DNA of 64,000 nucleotides from Oscheius tipulae (taxonomy: Eukaryota > Nematoda > Chromadorea > Rhabditida > Rhabditidae). The translations under genes and the position numbers were made by a program. The DNA is taken from positions 5,146,001 to 5,210,000 of the forward strand of contig JASJZH010000006.1 in NCBI GenBank assembly GCA_037178975.1. The letters are read 5' to 3'. Under the pieces are notes generated by a model, which searched no databases, had not been told where the DNA came from, and saw nothing but the letters and a program-made list of their open reading frames with translations. Shown one piece after another: positions 12,229-23,000 of this stretch (the first letter of the stretch is position 1; each line of letters starts with the position of its first letter).

Positions 12229-12604
12229 TTCAGTGATTGCTCTGTATAAAGTTGTCGTTAGCTAACCTCATTGGGTTAAAGATTTCTACCTTCATAGAAA
12301 CGAGATCGAGTTTCTTATTAAAAGATACTCTCGCCTTGCTGCATTCCGTAAACTTTTATGGGCACCACATTTTTCCGCAATGTCTTTACTCGAAAACGCA
12401 ACTTGTTCGAAGCTTCATATGACATCTTGCTTGGAAAGAATAAGTTTTGGTAATGGTAAATGGTAAATGTTATACAATGGTCATCGGAGACTCGTCTCCA
12501 GTAACCGTAATAGTAATTTCGGGTGTTTTCTGAGGCGTCACGGCTTCTGACGCAGAAAGAAGTCTCCCGCTGAAGCTGGATCAACTTTTTGGCCTGATAA
12601 ACAA

Positions 12605-14130
12605 TTACCCAAATCTTTTCTTCCGTCTTTTCTCCGTCGGTAAACGAGGCAATCTGATTTCGTCACGGAACTTGCTTGTTCTTTCGTTGTACTCCGAGCT
12701 GGCTCTTTCACATCTTGACTGCATATAGAGAGGCTTCAGCAAGACATCCGAGTTCCGGCTTGCATTACTTATCTTGCTGTCGAAATGATGACCATCATTG
12801 ACCCGCATTGAGGCCGTTCGTGACATGGCAGTGTACTGATTATACTCTTGAGTCGTCTTGCAGCATCCCTTCCTGAAAACTCAAAAAATATGTGGTTCTT
12901 ACAATAACTACTCACTTTAGAATGAACATCAATGTCTGTCTATACTTCTCCGAAAAGGTGAAGTAGATAATAAAAGTTGTTGCCGAGTTCAGAACAACCA
13001 ACATATTGGCAAAATCGTTCAAGGCAAACGCTATACCGGCAGTACCCTAAAACGGTGAACGGTTTCGGGTTAAGTGAGTCAAAACAACCTCATCCTTGAA
13101 GAGGGTGGGAACAAGTGACTCGGCTATATTAAGAAGGAAGTTGAGTGTGTTACAAAGCAGAAAAACACAGGTTACAATAAGTAGCATTAAAGTTGTAGAC
13201 TGCTCTCTTTGTTGCTGAAAATTCAATTAGTCCAACTTCTGTAAACGGATTACCTGTCGTGTCATCATTTGTCTCATTCTCCTTCCTCTCCACATTGTTA
13301 CTATCACATGACCATTTAACATAGCCATAATGGTGAAAGGAATAACAAAGTGTGTTAGGATGTAGAGGACGGTGTAGTATCCCACGTAGTACCATCTGAA
13401 CTTCCTCTTTCTCAAATTCCAATTTGTCTCACCTGTGTTCTTCCGGATCGCGGAGCCAACGTTCATAATAAGCTAAACCCGGATGATCTGGATCTTTGCT
13501 GAAATCTCGTTGATTGTTCATTGAGAAAATAACAAACAGTAGTCGATATTCAAAGAAGCGGACGAAGTTGTAGGCTACTGCGTAAACAAAGATGACGACC
13601 ACAGCAATCCGAGACTTTTTTGGACTGCACCATACTCTGACCTGAAACAATGAATTATAAGCGATAAGTAAATGTATACCTGTAGCGGTCTGCAAACTGC
13701 CGTCCATCGTTCGAATGTTATCATGAGCACAGTATATACACTACATGTTTGCATAGCCAAATTGAGTGGATAGACGAATTTGAGAACGTAGGCCAAAAAT
13801 GTAGTGGCTGTTCTCAGTTCCCTAGAAATGATGGTGGTTGAAGGGAATTGATTACATACATCATATCCAAATTTGGAATGACAAACGTCGGAAGTGCTAA
13901 AAGCACAAGTGAGCAGTCGATAAATGCTAAAGCACAAAGCAGTACATTGACCTGAAAAGTGTCTCGATTAGGCATTACTGAAAAAGCGAACTCACTGAAG
14001 ATGTTCGCATGTGCGGTCGACTGAAAAGAACGAAGGAGAGAGAATTTCCAAAACAACCTATCAAGACCAGTAGTAAAGTGATACAGGCCATGCATCGTTG
14101 TGTCGTGAGCCATCCTCCAGATTCTTCCAT
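12605..14130 (-). CDS. Neuropeptide GPCR, FMRFamide-receptor (FRPR)-like
   Basis: Rhodopsin-class seven-TM receptor of 414 residues. Eight exons (minus): 14130-13996, 13951-13860, 13821-13680, 13641-13433, 13395-13254, 13214-13089, 13046-12916, 12872-12605. TM1 has the conserved GN (GCFGNSLSFVLF), and TM2 has ALAFIDCSLVLLALP. TM3 ends ITFERW, in place of DRY, then TAVCRPLQVRVWC as in FMRFamide receptors. TM5 is YILTHFVIPFTIMAMLNG, TM6 LMLLIVTCVFLLCNTLNF and TM7 has VVLNSATTFIIYF, the NPxxY equivalent. The cytoplasmic tail is long, starting KKGCCKTTQEY with Cys suitable for palmitoylation, and ends very basic (EKRRKKRFG). Its ligand is inferred to be an FLP-type peptide. The extracellular N-terminus is short, and an extra 5' exon is possible because ATG follows TTTCAGAG. 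Confidence 0.88.
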
Positions 14131-14933
14131 CTCTGAAACTTTAATTGCATGTACTCAGCTGTAAAGAGACTAATTCAGCAGCGGGGGTAGCCTATTTCCG
14201 AAAAAATGTCAGGAACTGGCAGAGAGAAGTTGTGATGAAACAAGGAAAGATGAAAAGAGTAAGCCAAACGGAATATAGTAAAACTGATCAATATGACAGC
14301 AGGAAAGGATTACGGACCCTCCAATGACTCAGAATTTTTCCACGGTTGTCGGGTCGCAGAGAAAGAAACTTTAAAAAGAGTGGGAATTGAAGTTTTGATT
14401 TCTAGAGGACATTCTGAGCAGAGGGATTGGCTGAGTGAAGGTGTCCTCACAGACAAATTAGGCCAATTTTAGCCAGTCTGCAATCACAAATAGCACTTTT
14501 CTCGTTATGGAGGGTTATAACCTTGTGACGCGTTTGTACTTAAAGCTACCAGTAGGTCAAGCAGGTGGGAAACTGACATTCGTTTGCCTAGAACAACCAG
14601 GTGTCAAAGAAGTAAAAACAAAGAGATAGCCACCTGCTACTCCAGACTGAACAAACTGATGTGTATCCAAGCTTGATCTTATCGCAAACAAGAGTCGAGT
14701 TCCTAGAAAAATCATAAACATTGCAGTTGTTATTGAGATCAAGGAATGTGAACTGTGAACGGGTGTACCAGGAATTATGCAAAATTGTGCTGGTCGGAAG
14801 TATTTCAACCGGTTCCCATTCATCCGACAGTGTATTTAGCAAGTAATTCTGGAGGTTGCTATTTGCGTGGGCTAAACGAGATGGAGTAGGAAGCTCTGAC
14901 GAAGGGCAATTGGGACCATCCCGGGCCTAGTAA
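14131..14933. other. Upstream region of the GPCR; possible extra exon
   Basis: On the minus strand, about 14850-14640, an open stretch follows a CCTCCAG acceptor and reads NTLSDEWEPVEILPTS... with Asn-x-Thr/Ser sites and Cys. It could be an alternative extracellular N-terminal exon of the GPCR, but its downstream phase does not match the 14130 exon, so it is not included in the gene. Confidence 0.25.
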
Positions 14934-15410
14934 ATGAATGCGTTCAAAACTGACAGGGCGAGACCGCCGTTTGACGAGACTCTTCTGATGTTTGTTTCCT
15001 ATCTACGTCTACCAAAGCGAGCAATTATAGCTGCTGTTATTGGGGCCACAGCATTTCTGTTTGCAAAATTCAAACAACGGTAGGTAGAAACTCTGCTCAA
15101 TTTCCAAACCGTTTTCACTTCACGAATAACTTATTTTGCTGAGCGAGTATGAGACGATTAGTGAATAATACACAAGAGTCAATCGCGGCAGCTGAAAAAC
15201 GTTCAAAATTTTGCCCTTCAACAAGAGTGCTTAAGTGCATTTAAGCGGTCAATTTTGGCCTCTTTGATATTCGAGCCTGAAAATGAGAGGTACCTTGGAA
15301 AAAGTTATTAATTCAGGAAATTTGAACGTCACGGCAGTATGGATACGACGCCGACGAAATACAGGACCCACGAGAACCAAAAATTCATTGATGAGGGCAA
15401 TCGGGCCTAA
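14934..15410 (+). CDS. Small single-pass membrane protein
   Basis: Two exons, 14934-15079 and 15317-15410 (donor CG|GTAGGT, acceptor ATTCAG|GA), give 79 residues. The sequence is a soluble N-terminus (MNAFKTDRARPPFDETLLM), one predicted membrane helix (RAIIAAVIGATAFLFAKF) and a basic/polar tail (KQRKFERHGSMDTTPTKY, ending DEGNRA). The positive residues after the helix suggest that end faces the cytosol or mitochondrial matrix. Size and layout resemble small mitochondrial membrane proteins, but no family was recognised. A second short ORF begins three bases after its stop. Confidence 0.6.
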
Positions 15411-15412
15411 GG

Positions 15413-15529
15413 ATGGCTTATTTGGGCGAACTTATCTTCTCGGATCAGAATAATTGGACAGTAGCCGAAAACGAACGCAGAGTGTTGGGAAGAAGACCCA
15501 CTACCGGAGTCACTTTCCCACCTCGATAA
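15413..15529 (+). CDS. Tiny downstream ORF (38 codons), possible second cistron or shifted C-terminus
   Basis: ATG at 15413 opens a 38-codon frame, MAYLGELIFSDQNNWTVAEN..., ending VTFPPR. It starts three bases after the stop of the 79-residue ORF and is in another frame. Its composition (NERRVLGRRP) looks coding. It could be a separate micro-protein on the same transcript, the real C-terminus reached by an alternative splice or a frameshift, or chance. Confidence 0.35.
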   Translation: MAYLGELIFSDQNNWTVAENERRVLGRRPTTGVTFPPR

Positions 15530-16890
15530 TTAATGCCTTCACTGATGTTGAATTGAGATTAGAAGAGGAATAGTAAACAAGCTATTTTGTAGTCATTAAG
15601 CATTCTGCTTGCGAAGTCGAGAAGATCGCGAGACTGGCAACAAAACGGCTTGGAAGTGATGTCTTTGTTCATATAGGACTACAGACAATTAGGTTATACT
15701 CGAGCGTCACAAGTGCTTTTATGTGTGCTTCCGATAAAACTAACTTTGCAGCAAACTTTAAAGTTGTCTCGGTTACACCAGGAACACGAAACGTCATGTG
15801 ATAATGATAGATCTGCTAACCAGTACTTGTCTGGCTTTCAACATATTTGCACTTTCCTTGTAGGTGATAGCATTTGACCCAAATATTGCTCAGAAATTAA
15901 AGAGCACTCGAAATAAGATTAATGGATTTGGATGTTGAGTCCATAAAAGTGACGCGTTCGTCCGGAGAAGCGTAATGACTCCCGGGCAGAAGTTTGTGAT
16001 GTGGTCCAGCGTATTTTGGAAGTTGTCCGAGTCGTTTCAATTGCTTCTAACTAGCTGAGCACGTCCGATTTCCGGCGACAGACGACATGCAAAGCGGCGA
16101 ACACGGACTCTCTTCAAAGTTCGACTGGAAGCTTGAACGAGTATGCCGTTAAAAGCAAACATGTGCGCCTTGTCACGTGTAGTTAAAAAGATTGTCAGTG
16201 AAGAGGTCAATCAGAGCTCGTTCTACTGGTGTGATATGTAATCTTAAGTGAACATTAATGAAATAGTGACTCCTTCAAAATTACTAGTTGCGTTGTTCAG
16301 GAACCAAGTAATACTGTATGGATTTAACCTCACATGTATTTAAAATAACTTTTCTTAGAAAATACACATACTGTAAGTGTTCAAGCCAAAAAGAGCCGAA
16401 AAAACGTACTGGAAACTATTATTATCTGCGGCTTCCTCCATTGTTTAAACAGCTTCCAAAAATAGCGGAAGTTTATTAAAGAGGATTAACAGAAAAAATT
16501 ATTGTGAGAGTGGATAACACCCTGCATACAAAAAAACCAACCCATTTTGTTCAAAATAGCATTTTAACGAAGCCTTGGACAGTCTCATAATTAATTTGAT
16601 ATTTGTATAATTTACATTAGTTGCTCAAGGTGTTTAGTGATTTTTGAGAAATGAAATGATTTTAACCAAACAACTTCTTCTGTAGATGAGTAGAGTATTT
16701 TGTATTTTTTGCTTTGGAAAACCAGGTTTTTCGAGCCAGCATTGTTTTGTTCACGCAACGGTTCCACGTTCTGCTATCAACTTCTTTTCTGTTTTGCACT
16801 AAGAATGCTTAATCGAAAAGGGAATCCTGCTAAATGAAAAGGCGGAGCCGTCAAGAAGGAGTCATTTATTCTTCCTGTTCACTCTATCTG
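15530..16890. other. Intergenic, no gene seen
   Basis: No open frame with splice support on either strand. The last 200 bases before 16891 presumably hold the promoter of the serpentine receptor. Confidence 0.5.
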
Positions 16891-18015
16891 ATGAACGTCT
16901 CTTGCGAGGATGGCACCGGATGGTGGATGGAAGATATACCACTACACGAACAGGTAAGATGCTCCAGCGATAGTCCAAATTACTCTATTTAAGGTACTCC
17001 CACTGTTTGCTCAGCTAGCATCTTTCCTAGTAGGACTGCCTATTCATTCACATGTTATTCTCAACCTCGCGAACAGACAGAAGCTGTTGGGAATAAGAAA
17101 GTACCAAATGGCAATAATCGGAGCATCGATTATTGACATTCTCCTCTCCATGGATCATCTTATCTTCGAAATGGTAAGAGAAACTGTTCACAATCTTACC
17201 TGTTGTAAGAACCGTACACGGAGACTCTTTTTTACGCACTATGTGAGAAGGATCATCGTCTTCTTCTGGCAAGCACTGTCCTTCCTTGCCTATCTCTCCG
17301 CAATCCTCACAACCATCTATTGGAAAACTGCTACTGTTCAGTTTGTTTAAAGCTGGTAGCCTTTGAAGATTTATTTTTCAGTCACCGGCCAATAGATACT
17401 GTACTATCTGTCTTTCTCACAATGTTCACTACTGTACTGATTGCATACTGTTTTGTTAACGAGGTCCTGGTCGAAATGATGCCGTGGAAAAGAGTATGCT
17501 GTTTGAAGTTCTAACAGCATTGGTTCAGACTGTTGGACTCTTGATGACTGAATGCTGTCAGCTAGGCTCTCTTGTACTTTTCTGCGGTGTGTTTGCTTAC
17601 TACTATCTGAAGATGAAAAAGGTGGACACGAGACTTTGCACATCTCACACACGAAGAAGCCATGCTAAAATTTCAAATGTTTTGCTGATAGAGGTGCGTG
17701 GTCCAGTTAACTATTACTGGTTTTTTTAGACAGTTTACCACGCTTTTGTACTGATTCCAAACTTTGTTCGTTATCTGGTCCATTATGTTCTCACCGGTTG
17801 CTATACTCCGGAACGATTAGATCATGCAGCCTGGTGGTTGGCTTTCCAGGTTCGCAGACATCTTACTCACTCAGTAATTCTTTCAGATCTATTGGACTTT
17901 TTCTGGATTAGCACCCCTAGTGCGAGGATGCTTAACTGCTTACGCGTTCAACAACCTTCTTTCTCACGAAGTCACCAAGCAGGGAGCGTTGTTCCACAAA
18001 GAAAGTGTAATCTAA
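16891..18015 (+). CDS. Nematode serpentine (7-TM) receptor, family undetermined
   Basis: Six exons, 16891-16953, 16994-17340, 17382-17493, 17529-17693, 17730-17849 and 17887-18015, give 311 residues in perfect phase. A glycosylatable N-terminus (MNVSCEDGTG) is followed by seven hydrophobic segments, among them FAQLASFLVGLPIHSHVI, MAIIGASIIDILLSMDHLI, WQALSFLAYLSAILTTIYW, VLSVFLTMFTTVLIAYCF, LGSLVLFCGVFAYYYL and IYWTFSGLAPLVRGCLTAY. An NLTC glycosylation/Cys site lies in the first extracellular loop, and the tail is short (FHKESVI). Length and exon size match nematode chemoreceptor-like GPCRs, which act in sensory neuron membranes. I could not assign a subfamily, and no DRY or NPxxY motif is obvious. 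Confidence 0.72.
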
Positions 18016-20072
18016 CCTTTCATCTGTCTTGCAATCAAAGTGACTACACGTGTTTGATGTTTGCTTAGATCCTCATTTAGGCCAATATGGGGTGTTATTC
18101 AGAGCAAAGATTCGAAGGTGCAAAAGAAAAACCTTATGATTATGCATCTTATTATTCTTCAAAGTCGTAGGCGTCATTGTCTTCCAACAGCAGCAGCCAT
18201 TAGCAACATTAGCAGAACAGTCATCTAAACCACGTCACTTCCCCTGAAGACAAGCTCATACATTGCAGATGAACCTATCAGATGATTGTAAGAAACGTTT
18301 ACCATATTTAGCAGAGATGTCAACTTCCTGTGAAGTCGTTGTATGCCTACAGCTCAACAAAGTTCGCAGTTTCCAAAAAGTTTGTAAGATGACCTTGAAG
18401 AACGGAAGATGAAACATAGGGAGGCAGCTCTTAAGAATATAAATATCTTTACTTACAACAAACAGCGCCACATGAACACTGCTTATTTTTAGTAATGGAT
18501 TGTGTTTTATTTATTTCGTCCATATGGTCGACATTCTCCTGTCCTTTATTGGTTTTTTCATCGATGTTGGCTCCAGAAGAATTACCTCCTTGCCTAGAAG
18601 AATAACCCAATGAATGGGAAATGCACGTGGTTCGGACATAATGTAGGAGCAGGTTGCTGGTCTCAGTTCACATTCACAGACGTCGCTTCAGTCAAGCAGC
18701 TCCGATTACTTGAATTTTTCTATCAAAAACTTCCGAATTTTCTCGCTTGAACTAAAATGGCATTTTGGAAGGCTCTGAGCTCCACTTGATCTACCTGAGT
18801 TCGTTCACACCACAGCTTTCAGCGACAGCACCTAATTACGCTGAAGCTGCGCATTTCTGGCTTCAAATTGGAGTCAGACGGGCCTATTGCTTCTGACATC
18901 ACCGCGCACATCATTCAGTTATTAGGCGGAAAGAAGAATGACCGAGGGTCGCCTAGCAGCAGTCTTTGCGCCGAATTGTTCCTTTCCAACAATCTAATAC
19001 CTCGCTGGTTATGTGGCAGTTAGTGACTCGTTTCTTCTTTTTCCAGGTGTTAAACGCCGCGAATAGCGTTTTACTGCATAGTTTGTAACCTTCAGACTCT
19101 GAGAAATAACAGGAAAACGAAATTTGGGTGTTCTTCCGGCTCAAATGGTTTCTAGTCTTATGCTTTGGACTCAACTAAGGTTTTCCTGCTCTAAACACAT
19201 AAAATCACAGTATTAAAAGATCGGTTTTGCAGTTTTAGAAAGTTTAAAATAGTTGGCCGTGAAGATGAGCAAGACTCCTCGAAGGATACCCGCAGGCGGT
19301 GAGTTGTTTATTACTGCCGACTGATCAGATCCCTCACACGAGTATACTTCTTTCGAGTCGAACGAATGAGGCGCGTGGATAAGGTGTCAACGCCTAATGG
19401 ATTGTAAGCGTAATAGAAGAGTTCAGCCGAGGATATGCACGTTACAACCGCCAGCTATGCGATTATGTCAGAGGGTATTGATTCTTGCAGTAGAGGGCGG
19501 GCTGTGTGAGCCAGGGACGCAGAGCCAAGTATCGCCTGAGGGAAGGCCACTGACCACCAGCTGCCATCACGTACCCATCCTTTTTAGTAGCCACTTTTCC
19601 AAAAACGACCTCTAAACTTGTCCTCTCATCGCCTCTCTCCGAGTTCCCGCCTCATCTCCCCCTCCTTCTCGTTTATTGAATTTTGTTTGCCTTTCTCCAA
19701 AACTTCTGCACAATTCAATTACTTAATGAGGCTTATAAATCCGGTTAGTCTTCGAAACAGGGGGTATTGTCACCTGTCAGAGAACGACAGTTAGTCAGAT
19801 CTTCCTTTTTTCTTGGATACTGCTTCAACAAATATGATCTTCTCTCAACTCTTCTGTAGAATCTGGTTTACATTTTTCCCTAACATTGTATGCAGCTATC
19901 AAAAAGTTATCTTATAGCAACCCTCAAGTACATTTTTTATGTTTTCCACCTGTATTAGTCATGACAGGCTTACACGTGTTAATCTCGTTGTTTGCTATGA
20001 CTTCTTTATTCATAAACCGACTTTCAGGAGAGATTGAGATGACGTCATCATACACCTGAGACGCCAGTGAAA
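18016..20072. other. Upstream region of slo-1; weak ORF candidates
   Basis: Mostly noncoding. At 18449-18601 (minus), after a TTCTTCTAG acceptor, an open exon encodes a polar stretch ending KNKQCSCGAVCCK before a stop; no other exon was found for it. At 19265 (+) ATGAGCAAGACTCC... runs to a GTGAGT donor at about 19299 and could be a remote alternative first exon, but no compatible acceptor into slo-1 was found. The region probably also carries slo-1 promoter sequence. Confidence 0.35.
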
Positions 20073-23000
20073 ATGTCAGATATGCTCTATGGGCAAAGCC
20101 AGGCCAAAGGCCACCAGGCCTACGGCTATGCTATGCCCTGTAATGCCAGGTAGGCAATGACAAGTTGTCTTGAATGAATAGTTCTTCAGTCGAAATTTCA
20201 TGGAATTGACTGAAGAGGACCGTAAATGCCTAGAAGAGCGAAAATACTGGTGCTTCATGCTTAGCAGGTACGGTTTATGCAAATCTGTGTGCGCTCCCGA
20301 TTCATCCAAATTTCTATCCAAGGCACAATTCAATTGTCTCCTACCCAAACTGCCAGCAAATGTGATATATATCAGCAGAACAAGATTGTTCTCCGAGGTT
20401 TGAAACGTCTCCAGTGTCGAGCCGAATCCCTATGTTCTCGAACAACAGACAGAAATCAAGACATGGTTGGCACTGCGTAGGGAGAGGGGATCGGATTTCC
20501 GACACCGCCAATACCTTGGGGAACGAGGGCAGCCTTGCTAACAGGGATCCGTTTTGCACGGATGAGGAAGTACAAGATTTAAAAATAATAGCAACTTTTC
20601 AGCATAGTGACATTCTGTGTCTCGATGCTACTGGTAGTCACTTGGCGAATTATCACACATCTGTTCTGCCAGCGACGAGAACGTGAAGAACCCGAGGTTG
20701 TCGAGACCGTTCCTCTCCAGATCAACGGCAAACATGCGCCTGTGAAAACCGAATTAGAAGGATTAGCACTGAAACAAGAAGAGAAACATCTTGGATGGAT
20801 GACCGAGGTACCACTATCATGCCTGTCCATATATAAAATTAAACATTTCAGGCAAAAGACTGGGCAGGAGAGTTGATTTCGGGTCAAAGCTTGACTGGCA
20901 GGTTTCTGGTCGTTCTCGTTTTTGTTCTTTCACTAGGATCTCTGGGAATCTACTTTTACGACGCCAGTTTGTGAGTTGTGGTTTAAACGACGGAAATTGG
21001 GTTATCGGGTAATGTGGTTTGAAGAGATCCAAAGTTATAGACAATGGCCCATTTCCCTAGTATAAAACTCTTTTTATCCCGAAAATGTAAATTGCCATAC
21101 TAAAACTTCACAAGCCATTTAGTCGATTTAACCACTTCTTTTTGACTGGCTGTGAAAAAGTCCGCCATCGGCTTTATATCGTGCCGGCACCATCTGGAAG
21201 GAGGCTCTCATGGTCGGTTAGTCTTTGCGGGTTCAGTGGAAGCTAATGGCTAAGGGTAATTGGCCGGTCAGATGCTGCTCTGCCACCCTCATCCGGAAGG
21301 AAGGGACTTGCAACAATAGCAATCCATTCGTGTCGGTCGAAATCTCTCCAAACAGCCTAAAACCAAAGGAATCTTTTCTGGGCAAATAGCGAATGTAGTA
21401 TTCGTAAGTCGTGTCCGGCAAATCATGTCATTTCAAATGAGTTAGTGAATGAGCGAAGAGTCAAGTGCCAAAACATGGTCCGAGAGGAAAACAGCCTAAG
21501 CCCATTATCTCTCGGGACGTCCACCTCAAATTAGCCACTGAATTTTAAATTTGGGCCCTCGAGCTCGAGGACAATGGAGCTGGCGCGGGAAATCTCGAGA
21601 AACGGACGATAAAAAAGATTTTTCAGTCAGAATTTCCAAGTGGAGACGTGCATTCCTTGGCAAGAAAGTCCGTCTCAACAGATTGATCTCGGCTTCAACA
21701 TCTTCTTCCTAGTCTATTTCTTCATTAGGGTAACCGAACGTTTTTCAATAACACGGTCAAGTATCAGTTTATCGCTGCTTCCGACAAAGTATGGTTCTTG
21801 CTGGAGTTGTACAGTTTCATCGATTACTGTACCATTCCACCTTCCTTCGTCGCAATCTACCTACAAAGGAACTGGCTCGGCTTCCGTTTTCTTCGAGCCC
21901 TAAGATTAATGACAGTTCCTGACATATTGCAATATCTGAACATCTTAAAAACGTCATCATCCATCAGACTGACGCAACTCGTCACTATCTTCGTGTCGGT
22001 CTGCCTTACAGGAGCCGGCGGAGTCCATCTGGTTAGTACACCGTGGAATTATTCATGGAAAAAAGTTTAGTTCGAAAACTCTGGAGACTTTTTCAAGGGG
22101 TTTATCAATCCACACAGGATAACATACGTCGACAGTGTATATTTTCTACTGGTCACAATGTCAACTGTAGGATATGGAGACATCTACTGTACTACTCTCT
22201 GCGGGAGGATCTTCATGGTCTTTTTCATTCTCGGTGGTCTCGTGAGTTCAACCGGGCAACTTATGCACCGCATATCTTCAGGCAATGTTTGCCAGTTACG
22301 TGCCAGAAATTGCGGATCTTATTGGAAATAGGCAGAAATATGGTGGAGAGTATAAGGGAGAGCACGGCAAAAAGTAAATTTCTTGGATGTAGGAATTTCC
22401 AACATGTTCAGACATATCGTTGTTTGTGGTCACATTACCTACGACTCTGTCAGTCATTTTCTGCAAGACTTCTTACACGAAGATCGTGACGATGTGGACG
22501 TTGAAGTTGTGTTTTTGCATAGGTACATCTTTTTTAAACAATATGAACACAAATATTTCAGAGTAGTACCTGATCTAGAGCTAGAAGGTCTATTTAAGCG
22601 TCACTTTACAAAAGTGGAATTCTTTACGGGTACTGTCATGGATTCTTTGGATCTCTCTCGGGTTAAGGTGAGTAACGGAGACTATAGCTCATTTGTCCTG
22701 AGCACTCTGTCAATTAGAAAAGTGGCCTCTTTCTTCCGTGTGGTCAGCTGTCCTACTCAGTGTCTCAAAGACACAAAATAATCGATCTTTTACACAGCGT
22801 AGGGTCCCATATGAAAACAATTTGGAAGAGCGATCCACTTGCCGTAGCGTAATTTTCTGGCCGCCCACCTTTTTGAGAAGGGATCAACCTTTATGCTAAG
22901 ATTTCAGGTGTCGGATGCTGATGCTTGTCTAGTCTTGGCGAACAAGTACAGCACAAATCCGGATGCTGAAGATGCTGCCAACATTATGCGGGTCATTTCG

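Noticed and set aside
21233..21421. Minus-strand ORF inside a slo-1 intron ([17 protein letters not shown])
   Set aside because: Looked protein-like, but no partners, start context or similarity; the surrounding intron shows no other gene structure.
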